NCBI GenBank assembly: GCA_022419385.1 | Contig: JAJUBI010000003.1 | Location: 744,001 to 808,000 of the forward strand | DNA length: 64,000 nt | Direction: 5' to 3' | Origin: Paraconiothyrium sp. Pb-2020 | Taxonomy: Eukaryota; Ascomycota; Dothideomycetes; Pleosporales; Didymosphaeriaceae | Shown here: one piece after another, positions 45,368-56,191 of the stretch | How positions within the stretch are numbered: position 1 is the first letter of the stretch | Layout: every line of letters starts with the position of its first letter | Program-made: the position numbers and the translations under genes | Notes under the pieces: model-generated | Databases searched by the model: none | Told to the model about the DNA's origin: nothing | What the model saw: the letters and a program-made list of their open reading frames with translations, nothing else

Positions 45368-46946
45368 TTACTGGGCAGGTTTAGGCCACTCTATCTGTGT
45401 GTTGTAGTCATACAATCTGCGCAACTATTAGCATCCGCTTCCATACCAACATGTAATGTACGTGGACGAGGAACTCACATAAACGTCTCATATCGCACAC
45501 CCCTCTTCTGGTCCCTCTTTTTCTTCTGCCCATCTACTACTTTCTCGTACAGTACTGGATCAAAGCTGATTTCTTTCCACGCTTTTACTAGTGCGCGCCA
45601 GTAGCACGCTTCGGCGGCACCGGTGAGGTACCTTTCTCGGAATGTCTTTACGTTGTTGTCGGCGATGCGCTTCGCCTTTTCGGGATGTGCAAGTAGGTCG
45701 TCCATGGCGGAGGAGAGATCTTTGAAATCGCGCTCGACTTCGACGTAATTCTGCTTTGCGCCGGAGGCGAGAAGGAGGTAATGGTAATGCTGGATCCATT
45801 GTAGCTTGTGCGAGACGATGACGGAGCGGCAGAGTTGGCGGTATTTCAGTGCGCCGGAGTAGGAGCGTCCTGCGTCGTTAGCCCATCACCATATCATTTT
45901 GATAGACTGCCGTACCTTCGGCGTGCGCAATGAACATGTAGTTACACTGATCGACAGGCCCCAAGAACTGTGCACCAGGTTCCTTGAACTCGGTATCCTC
46001 CCACTTGACCTGCCCAACATCGCTCCACTTCTTGCCCTTGGCAGCGTCGACGAGCGCTCTGCGCAATTTTGGAGCGAAGTTCAGCTTACCGCGCCACACC
46101 AGCTTCTCCTTCTTCGCGTCCCACGGCTCAAGGCGTTCGCGTTGTATGGCTTCGGCTGCAACCTCGTCAAAGGCGCCCAGCGAAGGCATGTCCCAACTCC
46201 ACCAGCCAAAATCCGGCATCAGCCACAGGTCCTCGTCTTGGGCACGGCGCGCTAACATCCAAAGGGGTTTCTTGGGTTGCGCAGGAAGATCTTCGACGCT
46301 GAGGACGAACTCGACGTTTGGGATGGAAGGGCGGTCGCGGGCGGCTGAGATAGCGCGGTGCAGGGAAGCGAGGGAGGCGACGGCCTTTTGGCGGTTGATG
46401 TTGTCAACGAGATATGTTTCGAGGATGTATAGCTGTCGTGCGTTATCGTCAGCGAGGTGTGGTACTTGCGCGCTGTAGCAAGCGTACCTGGCCGTCATAT
46501 ATCATGGCGCGCACCATGCCCTTGGTCAACTCAAAATCTGTCAGATTATTCTGCGTCACCAAGCCTCTTCCCTTCCTGAAGTTCTTCGCCCGTTCGACGT
46601 CTTCGAAAAGGCCCGGAAACGCCGCTGCGCACTGGTCCTCGTCCAGGCCATAATTGCTCCCATCGCGACGGTAATTGAACTCCCACGTCTCCTGGGCGCG
46701 TGTGGTGTTCGCAACAATGGCCGGCCGGGAAGCACAGTCCAAACACGTGCTGCATTCGAAGGTCGTTGACTGTTGACAGAGGCAGCGGCCAGCGGGGAGC
46801 ACTTCTTGGACGACCTGCGGTAGCGAGGGGTTCTCGGTGCGCGTGCCGTAGAGGATGCTACATATGAGGAAGAAGACGAGAGCGATGCCGGATATGAAGA
46901 ACCATGCCAGACAATCCGACACGCCGCACCGCCGTCGCAGGATCAT
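45368..46946 (-). CDS. GT90-family glycosyltransferase (CAP10-like), type II membrane protein
   Basis: Four exons, 46946-46488, 46432-45916, 45869-45479 and 45416-45368, introns 55, 46 and 62 bp; 471 residues (an ATG at 47003 would add 19). A short cytosolic tail and one signal-anchor (CLAWFFISGIALVFFLICSIL) are followed by a Cys-rich stem and the CAP10/GT90 domain: PDFGWWSWDMPSLGAFDEV, KLVWRGKLNFAPKLR, and AEGRSYSGALKYRQLCRSVIV across the second splice. The last exon is inferred from a GTGAGT donor, GCTAAT branch site and CGCAG acceptor and adds ILYDYNTQIEWPKPAQ. Golgi-located GT90 enzymes add xylose or glucose to surface polysaccharides. It is divergent from the NADAR gene. Confidence 0.85.
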
Positions 46947-47622
46947 AATGTAAGAGGATCTACAATGATGGCATGTAAAGATAGATGGACAAGAATGGCG
47001 CACGCCAGGGCGAAACGGAGCGACGCAGCGTCTATGGAGAGACTGTCAATACGGTACGGTAGGCGATAGCAACAACATCGGGTCTGAGGCGGCTCGAGAT
47101 GCGCTGCTAGAAGGCCTTCGCAGCGACTTGTGGGGAGTACGACGCATCGTGCTGTGAGCCATGCATGTTTCAGATGGGCCTGAGGCTCTTCGCGCCCGCT
47201 TAGCCACGGAGCGGCGGCGTTGTGGAGCTGCGGAAAAGGAGTTCGCTAGCGGCCGTTCTGGGCGTCTGTCGGCGCGTGCGCTACCTGTTAGTGTCGATCT
47301 TTACATTCACCACCACCTCCAACGTCGCCGTCGAATAACGACCTTATCGCCATAGGATGCTCGCCATAGGATGGTAGCCGAACGGGCCTGGGTGATGGCC
47401 GGAGGGAGTGCGAGATCTGCGATGCTCGTTTACGTGCGAGAGAAATGCGTGGTGCCCCGCTCACCGGTCTAGGCTGGCGCAACCTGCAGATGTGGCAATG
47501 CTGCTCCCTCCCTTAGGTATATGTATATGGACTCCTCTTGTTATGTGTAGAGGGTGTATATATTTCCACTCTTTGTTTAGGAAATTTACGATAGTATACT
47601 CAACTACGGCGACGGACTGAGC
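46947..47622. promoter_or_regulatory. Divergent promoter region of the GT90 and NADAR genes
   Basis: About 680 bp between two divergent start codons, so it must hold both promoters. GC-rich in its left two thirds and AT-richer towards the NADAR start. No specific binding site is claimed. Confidence 0.4.
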
Positions 47623-48401
47623 ATGGCGAGAACTAAACGCAAGGCAGCTGCTACGGCCAAGACTGCAAAAGACTCCATCAGGACTCGAGCACGAAAAGCA
47701 CCTAATAGTACAAGAAAAACAAGGACCAATGTGAAACTATCTGCTGGTAAAAAAGAACCTAGAACGAAATCCACCAATGAAACCACTTTCTTCTGGAAAG
47801 AGACGGACAAAGTGACAGGCTTCCTTTCACCGTGGTACAAGTCGAAATTCAAAAAAGGCGGAGTCGCATATCAGTCTGTTGGCCAATATATCATGGCTGA
47901 AAAAGCACGGCTTTTCAAGGACACGAAGACGCTGGAGCGCATCCTTGCTTCCAAGTCAGCAGACGAACACAAATCTTTGGGAAACAGCGTGAAAGGCTTT
48001 AAACACAAAATATGGGACGAAAGTACGCTTTCCATCTTCATTTAATCGAATTCGTAGTTTGACCAAATTCAGAGGCCTACACCATCGCTTCGCTGGCGAA
48101 CGAGCAAAAATTTCTCCACGGCGCGAACTCGCGTCGTATGCGGGAGCGACTCTTACCCTTCGTCGACCATGAACTTGTCTATGCGTCACCCGTAGACCAT
48201 TACTTCGGTATCGGCTTCTCAGCTGAAGAAGCTGCAAGCACGGATAGGAAACGCTGGGGTCAGAATTTATTGGGGCAGTCGCTGTGGTGGCCCAAGAAGA
48301 AGACGAAGAGCTTGGCCCATCCAGAACCTCTCTCTGAGACACGTGCGGTCGATACTTCGGTCTTTGATACGCCGGGCAGTGGCTTTTTCATCGCTTGGTA
48401 G
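47623..48401 (+). CDS. NADAR (YbiA/DUF1768)-domain protein
   Basis: Two exons, 47623-48022 and 48073-48401, with a 50-bp intron; 242 residues. The first ~50 residues are a Lys/Arg/Thr-rich tail that could direct nuclear entry. The NADAR fold follows: FFWKETDKVTGFLSPWYKS, YQSVGQYIMAEKARLFKD, KIWDEKAYTIASLANEQKF across the splice, and ELVYASPVDHYFGIGF ... WGQNLLGQSLWW. Known NADAR proteins are N-glycosidases acting on riboflavin-pathway intermediates or ADP-ribosylated guanine. In those enzymes the S-x-E-[HQ]-Y motif carries a Glu; here the position is Gly87 (SVGQY), so activity may be altered. Family call is secure, activity is not. Confidence 0.82.
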
Positions 48402-49551
48402 TCTCTCAGCAGTGCGTTTATACCAGTATTAGTAGCCTTCGGTATCGAGGACGGGGAATGCCATTGTCTAAGCTTGACTGCCGTTTCGATATATGTTGTT
48501 CGCTCGCCCAGTGATACCATCGTGTTTCTAAGAGAAAGCCACGCTAGGTAGTGGTCGAAAATGTTTTCTGCTGGCCTCGCTGCCGCGTGTCTTTAGAACG
48601 GTATCGGAACATGGGGTACTAAAGATGAAAAACGTAGTTTGTTCGCTTTGTAGTAAGAGTTGCATGAACGTGGCGCTCACGTGTGGGACGTCAGTGTGCT
48701 TGAGCTCATAAGCCGCGATTTCCGGCTCCCTTCTTACCTCATTTCAGATTACGGGCCCGCCTATCGCAGGATTCCTCATTTTAACGTTCTTCATCTCATA
48801 TATTCATTCATTCGGCCAACTGCGCTGGATGCGCATTTATTCTATTTTTGGTTTCTTCCTTACTACCATGATTCGTGTCTCTCTCACCGTCGTACAAAGC
48901 GTAGTCTCGAGCCATCAATGGCGTGATGCCGATGAGCTACTATGGAATCGTGCTGGACCTGTCATACTTGTGCTCCCCATCATAGCTATATTTGGCCTCC
49001 ATACTTCCCGAAAGAGAGTTGGGTTCTATACTGGTCTTCTTCTCAGGTTCCATGTGAGCAATGCAATTTCAAGCTATGAAAGATACTCCAGTTGACTCAA
49101 CATCACGACGTTCACCAAATTCTCTGTAGCGGCTATTCGCGCTTGCACACCTGCTGCAGCGTACACGTTGCGCCATCATAAAGTGCGCAGATAGGCCAAG
49201 TTAAAGATAAAAAGAATTGCCATCTCTATTGTTGCGGAGGGGAAATCCAACGCTTCATATAATCCCGGTTTTAAGACACGACCTAAGTAACAATGTTTTA
49301 AGGGAAGACAGTAAGGTTGATACAAGGGAAGGAGCATGAGGTTACGTAAACTGGTTTTTACTATCTAACCGGCATGGTCAAAACTAGGATGATCTCTAGT
49401 GGAATGATCCAATTATGGATTTATGAAGTCTATGTCACCCAAATATGAACGACGACCCCGAGAACCGGATGGTGACCTTGCCGGTCATTGTGCAATATGG
49501 GAGGGAATAGCCTCTCCGAATGGTCAATGGAAGTCAAGTGATTGCCTCCAC
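48402..49551. other. Intergenic region, convergent
   Basis: About 1.15 kb downstream of two converging genes. Short frames only, none with a domain. Nothing else recognised. Confidence 0.4.
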
Positions 49552-50517
49552 TTACTCCAAGTCCAAGCCCACGTCTTCAAATTGACGCTCAATTTCCTGT
49601 GCCAACGCAATGTCATTCTCGTCAGGCTCTTCGACCCCAAGTAGCCGAAGCGCAGCAGGGGATGTAGCACGAGTAACACGGCTCTCATGCTCGACACGAA
49701 GACGAAAAGTCCCGGCCTTCAAAATCAGACCTCGAGCTCGGTCCATCACCGCAAGCAGCCGATCCGCATATGAATTAGCCAAGCAAACCATAAATTGATC
49801 GTGGACATCCCCCTCCGTGTCGGCACGGACATTGATACGTTGAGGCATTCCGTTAGTATGCGAGGCGCGATTTAGGTCCTGTTGAATAGCGTTACGCTCC
49901 GCCCAAATAAATGTCATCTGCTCCCTCTCGTCTTCTGAGAGGGTGTCAGCGTGCGATTGAAGAAAATCGATGTGGTGTTGCACCGCATCCAGGTCATGCT
50001 GGATTTCATGAGGAGCATAGCGCATAAACTGACCAGCCCACTCGACAAGATTCGCCCGCAGGGTTGAGGCTAAGAAACCTTGGTCCGGGAGTACATATAG
50101 ATTAGTAGCAATTTGGCCAGCGTCCACACGAAGCTGAATAGCGGATGGCATATGGTAATTGAAAGCAATCTCCATGTTCGACCCGACCATGTTATTTTGC
50201 ATCAGATACAAAACTTCCCTAGCGGCTATAACAGCAGGTTCCGGTGTTCTAGGGGGCGAATCGAGCTGAGAGGCGATCAGGGCCGTGGGATCGAACAGGG
50301 CGATCCTATCATTAGGACAGGACCCGCGCTGTTGACTGGTAGAGTTGAACCAGCTCATCAAGCACTTTTTATGAAACCAGCATAAGTGACCAGGATGGTC
50401 GACCTTAACCACTTCATCTGTGTTGTCGCACTGGCAGATACTGCACTGGAAATCAGCTGGTGCTTCACACACCTGCATATGGTTTTCGATGTATTCTGAC
50501 TGAGAAGGTAGACTCAT
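49552..50517 (-). CDS. Degenerate RING-finger protein (RING gene 1)
   Basis: Single exon, 321 residues. The N-terminus has a RING-like zinc site: CSIC (24-27), then HLCWFHKKCLMSWF and SCPND. The last knuckle reads C-P-N-D rather than C-P-x-C, so the final zinc ligand is missing or replaced by Asp and E3 activity is doubtful. The rest is mostly helical with EIQHDLDAVQHHIDFLQSHADTL and EIERQFEDVGLDLE, without a known domain. It is the first of three neighbouring RING-type genes in 49.5-55.4 kb. Confidence 0.72.
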   Translation of the reverse strand: MSLPSQSEYIENHMQVCEAPADFQCSICQCDNTDEVVKVDHPGHLCWFHKKCLMSWFNSTSQQRGSCPNDRIALFDPTALIASQLDSPPRTPEPAVIAAREVLYLMQNNMVGSNMEIAFNYHMPSAIQLRVDAGQIATNLYVLPDQGFLASTLRANLVEWAGQFMRYAPHEIQHDLDAVQHHIDFLQSHADTLSEDEREQMTFIWAERNAIQQDLNRASHTNGMPQRINVRADTEGDVHDQFMVCLANSYADRLLAVMDRARGLILKAGTFRLRVEHESRVTRATSPAALRLLGVEEPDENDIALAQEIERQFEDVGLDLE

Positions 50518-51499
50518 TTTCTTTCTGTGCAGTTGACACGAATTTATCGTTCAATTCAGGAAAGGCTGAAGGATTGTTCGAAAGGTGAGGTTGTAGGTTT
50601 TCTGTGGTTGTTTGTTCTGGGTATTTTCAGGGAGGAGCGCGGGCGGGTATATTTATTCGACTGCTCTTCTCCAGGCTTGCACACATCATTGTAAATACAT
50701 GATCATCTTCCATCATTATGTAGGAGAACAATGTCTTTATTGTAGATAAAGGAGCATTGTGTAAGGCTATACAACGAAGGCTCACTAAGATCACCGAATT
50801 ACCGAGTTGACGACATACCACTATTTTATCATATACCCATTATTGAATGATCCTGTCACGCCATCCTGCGAGAACGTCCTGAAAGCGTCGAGCTGGATCT
50901 TGAGGAAGTTAGTCAAACGAGGCCAGTAAATTTTGAGCAACGTCAGAACTTTGTCTAGTCATGTTATGAGTAAAGAAGTAACAACATTCGTCTTTTCGGT
51001 GTGCTCGAAAAGCAACCATGCTAACACCTCCATTTCAAGCCGATTGCTATTGGGGAATATGTCGAGCAGCATTGTCCGGCAACACACCGTATCATGCGCA
51101 TGCATGCCTCCGGCTTGGGAAGCACTGATGCAATTACTAATGTACTAGTAATAATGTCAATTTTCTTGGTGCTCTAACACTGCTAGATTAGTGCCTTGAC
51201 GCCGAGTCTTTGAAGCAATTGACAATATCTCGATACTCTATCATCTTTTTTGGCCTCTTAAGCTTATCATAATGGCATAGGCGTACAAACTGATTTTCAC
51301 CTACTCCATGGCATACTTATCAGGCAACACCTGTTTGCACCTTGGCCTGGGGCGGAACTTGACTAGGTGAAATGCTTTCAATCATGTACTGGTCGCTTGC
51401 TCATGTGAACAGGAATACACCCTCGCCCCTATAAAGATACCACAGGTAGCAGTATCAAATGCATCAAGTTCGAAGCACTCTCCCGCCTCAACCTCAACC
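50518..51499. other. Intergenic region between RING genes 1 and 2
   Basis: About 980 bp between divergent genes; contains both promoters. A TATAAAG lies 69 bp before the start of RING gene 2. No frame of note. Confidence 0.45.
51431..51437 (+). promoter_or_regulatory. Probable TATA box of RING gene 2
   Basis: TATAAAG in a CCCC-TATAAAG-ATACC context, 62 bp before the ATG at 51500, a usual distance for a core promoter with a short leader. Confidence 0.5.
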
Positions 51500-52549
51500 A
51501 TGGCGGACTACCCATCTCGCGAAGATTTTGCCTGGTCTGGCATGGAGCAACTCTCCAATGTCCCTGAAGGCGGCGAGAATGAATGCCCCATCTGCAAGAT
51601 GTCGCTCCTCTCGGAAGACACGCCTCCGACTCCGAACCAGAATTCCTTGAACCCAGAGGCTGTCCCTGTCTCCAGCTCTTCTACCACTCAACAGGGTGAG
51701 TCCTCAGACACTACGATTCTCACGGATAGGACTTCTGGCACGGGTGTCTCGACAGTCCCTGACGCCCAAGCCCCCTTGCCAGTCCAACCATCACTCTTTG
51801 GCCCTGGTCCGGCGGCGACTGGTCCCTTGTCTGCCCAACCATCACTCTTTGGCCCTGGCCCGGCGGCGACTGGTCCCTTGTCTGCCCAACCATCACTCTT
51901 TGGCCCGACGTCGAATGCCCGCTTGTCAGTCCAAATGTCACTCTTTCATCGTGAGGCCACTACGGAGCCGAGCGACGAAGCCACCGAGGACCCCGACACC
52001 AGTCGCTTCATTCGGATCCGTGCCTGCGGCCATATCTTCCATACCGCATGCCTCCGTACATGGCTTAGCCAGCCTCAGAACAAGACCTGCCCGATGTGTA
52101 GGCGCGTCCTCTTCGACGCACCATACGGCCGAGAAGCCATAGCACGTATCATCAATCTCCGGAATGAAGTCACCACTACGAGGCAGAATATGGTCGATAA
52201 TTTCATGCGTCTTTGCCGCATCATGAGCGACGCGTCACGCGAGCATGATGGAGTGCTTGAGGATTTGCGCGCGACCATCCGAGGTCGTGAGCGTACGATC
52301 GACCAACTTCAGCAGGAGAACAATATGCTTAACGATGTGCTTCTACATGAGAGGACATCCGCGTTCGAGACGGCGATGAAGACGGCGATGAAGAAGGCGA
52401 CGAAGAAAGCGACGAAGAAAGAGAAGAAGACAGCGCGTGCAGAGAGCGAGAGGATCACTGATAACGCGGATTATGCATTCGGCTTCATCATTAGGTGCGT
52501 GTTGTGTATCATCACCGTGTTCACACTCTGGGTGTGGAGCCATTGGTGA
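51500..52549 (+). CDS. Tail-anchored RING-H2 protein with a 143-residue insert in the RING (RING gene 2)
   Basis: Single exon, 349 residues. The zinc ligands are CPIC (C29, C32) and then, after 143 residues, C176-G-H178-IF-H181-TA-C184 and CPMC (C197, C200). Each half is canonical, but the loop between ligand 2 and 3, normally 9-39 residues, is expanded by a Ser/Thr/Pro-rich segment containing QPSLFGPGPAATGPLSA twice plus a partial copy. A coiled-coil-like stretch (REHDGVLEDLRATIRGRERTIDQLQQEN) and a Lys-rich region (TAMKKATKKATKKEKK) follow. The C-terminus is a single membrane helix (FIIRCVLCIITVFTLWVW), suggesting a tail-anchored E3 ligase with the RING in the cytosol. Confidence 0.8.
   Translation: MADYPSREDFAWSGMEQLSNVPEGGENECPICKMSLLSEDTPPTPNQNSLNPEAVPVSSSSTTQQGESSDTTILTDRTSGTGVSTVPDAQAPLPVQPSLFGPGPAATGPLSAQPSLFGPGPAATGPLSAQPSLFGPTSNARLSVQMSLFHREATTEPSDEATEDPDTSRFIRIRACGHIFHTACLRTWLSQPQNKTCPMCRRVLFDAPYGREAIARIINLRNEVTTTRQNMVDNFMRLCRIMSDASREHDGVLEDLRATIRGRERTIDQLQQENNMLNDVLLHERTSAFETAMKTAMKKATKKATKKEKKTARAESERITDNADYAFGFIIRCVLCIITVFTLWVWSHW
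51784..51905 (+). repeat. In-frame 51-bp tandem repeat inside RING gene 2
   Basis: Units begin at 51784, 51835 and 51886 (the third partial), nearly identical at the DNA level, and code for the 17-residue QPSLFGPGPAATGPLSA repeats within the RING insert. The DNA identity points to recent duplication. Confidence 0.9.
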
Positions 52550-53604
52550 ACTTTGAATCTGTTGTCGGTTGGTATGACACGGTTCGATGAGGCTTGGTAT
52601 GACACGGTTCGATGAGGTTTGGTATGACACGGTTCAATGAGGGGATGGTTATCATACTGCGGGTGCTACTCTACCAGGCAACGGAATAGCATGGAACGAC
52701 ACGATCCAATGAGGCGATGGTTATCATATTGCGGGTAGGACATCCTATTAGGCGAGGGAATGGCTTTTTCACGATGACGATAATATACACGTAGCAGAGT
52801 AGCCGCTGGTACCAGAAATACATAGTACATGGGCACAATTCTATACCAAACTTAACAAAGTGATCGCCTTTTTCAACAGTGACTTGCGCTGCCCTCTAAC
52901 ATACGGATAGATTCATTGCAACTCCTAAACGGAGGATACTTGCACCTCATAACTTCGTAGAGTGGATCGTATGCGGATAAGTCACAATGGTTTTCACGCA
53001 CCAACTCGTTCATATACCCGAATGCCAATTGTGTACGATTGTTTGTAGCAGACTCACCAGTTAAGTTCACTGCGAGGTTGAATACTTTGTGACCGCTATG
53101 TTCTTCTCCCAACTTGTAAGAAGAACAAGGGCGCAAATGAGTTCTGTAGGCTGTTTAATTGGGCACGGGAATATAAAAGATTGTTGCTCGTATCCGTCGT
53201 GAACTACGCTAGCTACCTAGTAGAACCTTTCATCTTTTACCTTGAGTTTCTCGTGATCTGACAACGGCGGCTCATTCTAACATGCCCACTCTAAACGATG
53301 TAGAAAGATTATGTCTGCCATCATAGTTCGTAGAATCAGCTTTCGGGTCATAGCTGATTTGCACATTCCAAACACTACATATACTATTCCCCCAAACAAC
53401 TCTATCTAAGTACCTATATCGACCCTACCCGGCCACATAGTGAAAGGAATGTAGGAAGCAGACTGGAAGTAAAAGGGAGAGGGAAAGGATATAGAAAAAC
53501 AAGAAAGAAAAGGAAAGCTACAACACATCCAGCTCCCATTTTGTTGCCGCATGCTTAAATTTTAAAGCGCGCACCGAGACGCAGGGCCGTGTACGCGAAA
53601 TCAC
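52550..53604. other. Convergent intergenic region with short repeats
   Basis: About 1.05 kb. It starts with 25-bp tandem repeats (52569-52642) and a diverged second copy of the following segment around 52690-52735. A minus-strand frame at 52873-53136 (87 codons, ending LEGSASHC) is of unclear status. Confidence 0.4.
52569..52642 (+). repeat. 25-bp direct repeat, three copies
   Basis: TTGGTATGACACGGTTCRAT plus GAGG occurs at 52569, 52594 and 52619 with a 25-bp period, immediately after the stop of RING gene 2. A degenerate copy with its downstream flank (GATGGTTATCATAYTGCGGG) recurs ~68 bp further on. Confidence 0.85.
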
Positions 53605-55386
53605 CTAAGACACGCCATATAAGTCCACCTCTTCATCGTCGACATCTTCTCTTAGAATTCCTCCGCTATTGTCATCTGAAAGTTGGTTGCGGTTGTTTAC
53701 ACTCGCTGCTGGTGCGGCGGGTACAGCGGGCAAGCTCGATTCGATTTCGCGCATGTCAATCAAGTCATCGTCCCGCCGTGACCCAGTGGTCAGCCTTGAT
53801 GATTCGGTTTGGAAGGCTCTATCGATCGGGCGGGTAGTTGCTCGTGAATATGCTTCTTGAGTGCCTTGTATGTCCTCTGTTACTCTCTCGATCTCCTGCC
53901 ACTGCCGCTGCCGCTGGTCAAGTTCTGCTACTATCTCGTCATACTGATGCGGCTGCGCGTAACGTTGCATGTGTCTAACGTTGCGTATTTCCTCTTCGAT
54001 CATTGCCACGCGGTGTTCCAGTCGTTCTCGCGCCTGTCGTGATTCTTCGCTTCCCAGCGACATTGGTCGTCGGTCGTCTCGTAACGATGGTTCGGGTGGA
54101 GTATAGGAATCTGACCTATGGTTGGGTCTGGGGACGTAATAGCGCGAGGTGGACAGTCCAAGCGCTGTACGATGACTCTGTTCGACTGGTCTCAGTTCAA
54201 GCAGCCTACGACGACTATCTTCTACTTCTCGAACATCTCGACCTTCTCGACGTAGCTCTTCTATGATAGCATCGGAAGGTCTTGCTGTGCGGATTCCACT
54301 AGGAGTTGCAAGGTAATTAGATGGAGGAGTGATCATGCGGGATGCTACACAGTTCCCGAGTTCCCGACTGCCGTGGCCCCGACCGTGCTGATCACGTCCA
54401 TCTTGTAGATCATGGCCATTCATATGAGCTCTCCTGCCCTGCGCCCAATGGCTGTGGACCGGACGGCTACGAGCAGAGTGGATTCGTTCCCAAGCACGTT
54501 GAGAAGCTTTATAACTAGGGGGTGCTGCACGCGCCACAGGAAGTTCAAGCGAAGGCGGCGGCAAGGAACCAAAGTGATCCTGTTGCTCAACGTTTGGATG
54601 GGGTATGTCATTAACATACGTAGGTGGAGCAGGAATACGTAAGGGTGGGAAAGCATGGAAAATTACCGTCCGGCAACAAGGGCAAATTTGTACCATCTTG
54701 CGACCTTGTGAGACACTACTTCTGAACGCCGCTGTAATACAATCGCGGTGAAGTAAGTGATCGTACTCTGAAAGGGGGCAGCGTCTGATACGTACAACGT
54801 TGAGACCTTCATCAGTGCCACTTTGTCCACATTGATTAATATGGGATTGGCGAATGGTGGACTGATTTGCGGTTGGGGTGGAAGGGCCGTTGACATGGGT
54901 GCCTATTGTGTCAAAATGAGGGGCTGTATTCGTGTTCGTGGAGGTGCGATGGGCAACGGAAGTGGTGGTGCCTGCTACAGAAATGCCTGTGCGGAATGAA
55001 TCAAGACAAATAGAGCACATATCGTCGTCGGATGGATTCTCAATAACATCCAGACCGTGCCGTCTGAAACCCGCGAAAGAAGGATAGATAGGAATCATCG
55101 AGGGTGGCACCCATGTTGAGCTTGACCGGTGATTTGGTACTTGTGCTAGTGCCAGAAGTGAAGGCTGTGCTGGTGCTGAATTTGAAGCTTGAACTGGTGC
55201 CGAACTTGGAGCTTGAGCTGGTGTTGATGAATACACTCCAACCGGTGGTGGAACAGACGCCTGAGCCGGTGTTGAAACACACGCTTGAGCCGATCCTCGC
55301 ACTCCTAGTATTCCTTCCAACCGAGCTACTTCTGCATCTGCTTCCGTTATTCCACCGGGCGATGACGGCGGAGGTGTGTCCGACAT
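53605..55386 (-). CDS. RING-type protein with a 75-residue insert in the RING (RING gene 3)
   Basis: Single exon, 593 residues. The N-terminal 100 residues are Ala/Pro/Ser/Gln-rich with repeated AQAP/PVQAS units. The zinc site is CSIC (C124, C127), then after ~75 Ser/Thr/Asn-rich residues C203-PLSEYD-H210-LL-H213-RD-C216, and CPCC (C235, C238). The layout mirrors RING gene 2: normal ends, oversized loop between ligands 2 and 3. The C-terminal half is charged and contains a coiled coil (ESRQARERLEHRVAMIEEEI ... DEIVAELDQRQRQWQEIERV) and an acidic tail (REDVDDEEVDLYGVS). No membrane helix. Probable E3-like protein; partner unknown. It converges on RING gene 2. Confidence 0.75.
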   Translation of the reverse strand: MSDTPPPSSPGGITEADAEVARLEGILGVRGSAQACVSTPAQASVPPPVGVYSSTPAQAPSSAPVQASNSAPAQPSLLALAQVPNHRSSSTWVPPSMIPIYPSFAGFRRHGLDVIENPSDDDMCSICLDSFRTGISVAGTTTSVAHRTSTNTNTAPHFDTIGTHVNGPSTPTANQSTIRQSHINQCGQSGTDEGLNVVRIRRCPLSEYDHLLHRDCITAAFRSSVSQGRKMVQICPCCRTVIFHAFPPLRIPAPPTYVNDIPHPNVEQQDHFGSLPPPSLELPVARAAPPSYKASQRAWERIHSARSRPVHSHWAQGRRAHMNGHDLQDGRDQHGRGHGSRELGNCVASRMITPPSNYLATPSGIRTARPSDAIIEELRREGRDVREVEDSRRRLLELRPVEQSHRTALGLSTSRYYVPRPNHRSDSYTPPEPSLRDDRRPMSLGSEESRQARERLEHRVAMIEEEIRNVRHMQRYAQPHQYDEIVAELDQRQRQWQEIERVTEDIQGTQEAYSRATTRPIDRAFQTESSRLTTGSRRDDDLIDMREIESSLPAVPAAPAASVNNRNQLSDDNSGGILREDVDDEEVDLYGVS

Positions 55387-55942
55387 CCTGGCTCTTAGCT
55401 GGTGTGTCGAAGTTCAACTTCTCGCTCCAAGATGTTTTGTTTCCTCGTGGTATGTGATGCGAGGGAAGGTAATTTTGGCGAAGAAGGGACCGAGAGGTAA
55501 TGTGCTCTTTATAGGCACGAGCATGTTTGCAACACCGCGGCTTGCATGCAAACTGAAGCAGTGAGCATGGCGTAGCTTGTACGGACTTGTGTTGGGGCGA
55601 GACAACAAGCGGCAAGTGACTGTTAGGTGGTGCGGCATCAATGGCAATCCGACAGCGTCTTCGTCAGCGATGCGAAACTCATCCGCTGCATGGTAGAGTC
55701 AAGCAGGACGTAACGAGGAAAACAAGTTTGGCGACGGTACTTGTAAAGATCAGGAGCGTTGGACGCGACTTCCGTATATATCTTCGGTCTGGACGATATA
55801 CAATCTTCATGGCGTTGCCTGCTGCGGTTCTCTCGCTATGGGACTGTGTTCAACGGAACATTTCTGAAAATTCTTCTCAGCTGGCTAGCTCTCGGCCCCC
55901 TATTCGTCGTGCGGCCACTGCGTTGTAGACACATGGTGTCTA

Positions 55943-56191
55943 CTGTGCTTGCAGCAGTAAGTCAGGTGGTGGGTCCTTCTTCCGCCGGCTCTGAAAGAAG
56001 CTACCAGAGCTCTCTAGACCTTAGTAATATCATATATACTTTTAGTTACTAGATAATTTATTTCCTGGTGAGGTAAGTCTCTAAGACTTGTTATGTATTT
56101 TGCTGCCTAAGAATTGATATATCCACTGCTAGGGAGTGCCCTCAAAACCCCCTCCGAGGACCCACCACCTAACTTACTGCTGCAACCACAG
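55943..56191. mobile_element. MITE with 34-bp inverted repeats and TA target-site duplication
   Basis: The ends are a 34-bp terminal inverted repeat (55943-55976 and 56158-56191) beginning CTGTG and containing TTGCAGCAGTAAGT and AGGTGGTGGGTCC, with two mismatches between arms. Both ends abut TA (55941-55942 and 56192-56193), the target duplication of Tc1/mariner-pogo (Fot1-like) transposons. The 249-bp interior is AT-rich and has no coding capacity, so it is a non-autonomous element that needs a transposase from elsewhere. Confidence 0.88.

Noticed and set aside
52873..53136. 87-codon minus-strand frame
   Set aside because: Peptide has no recognisable domain and no start context or exon partner; could be a remnant.
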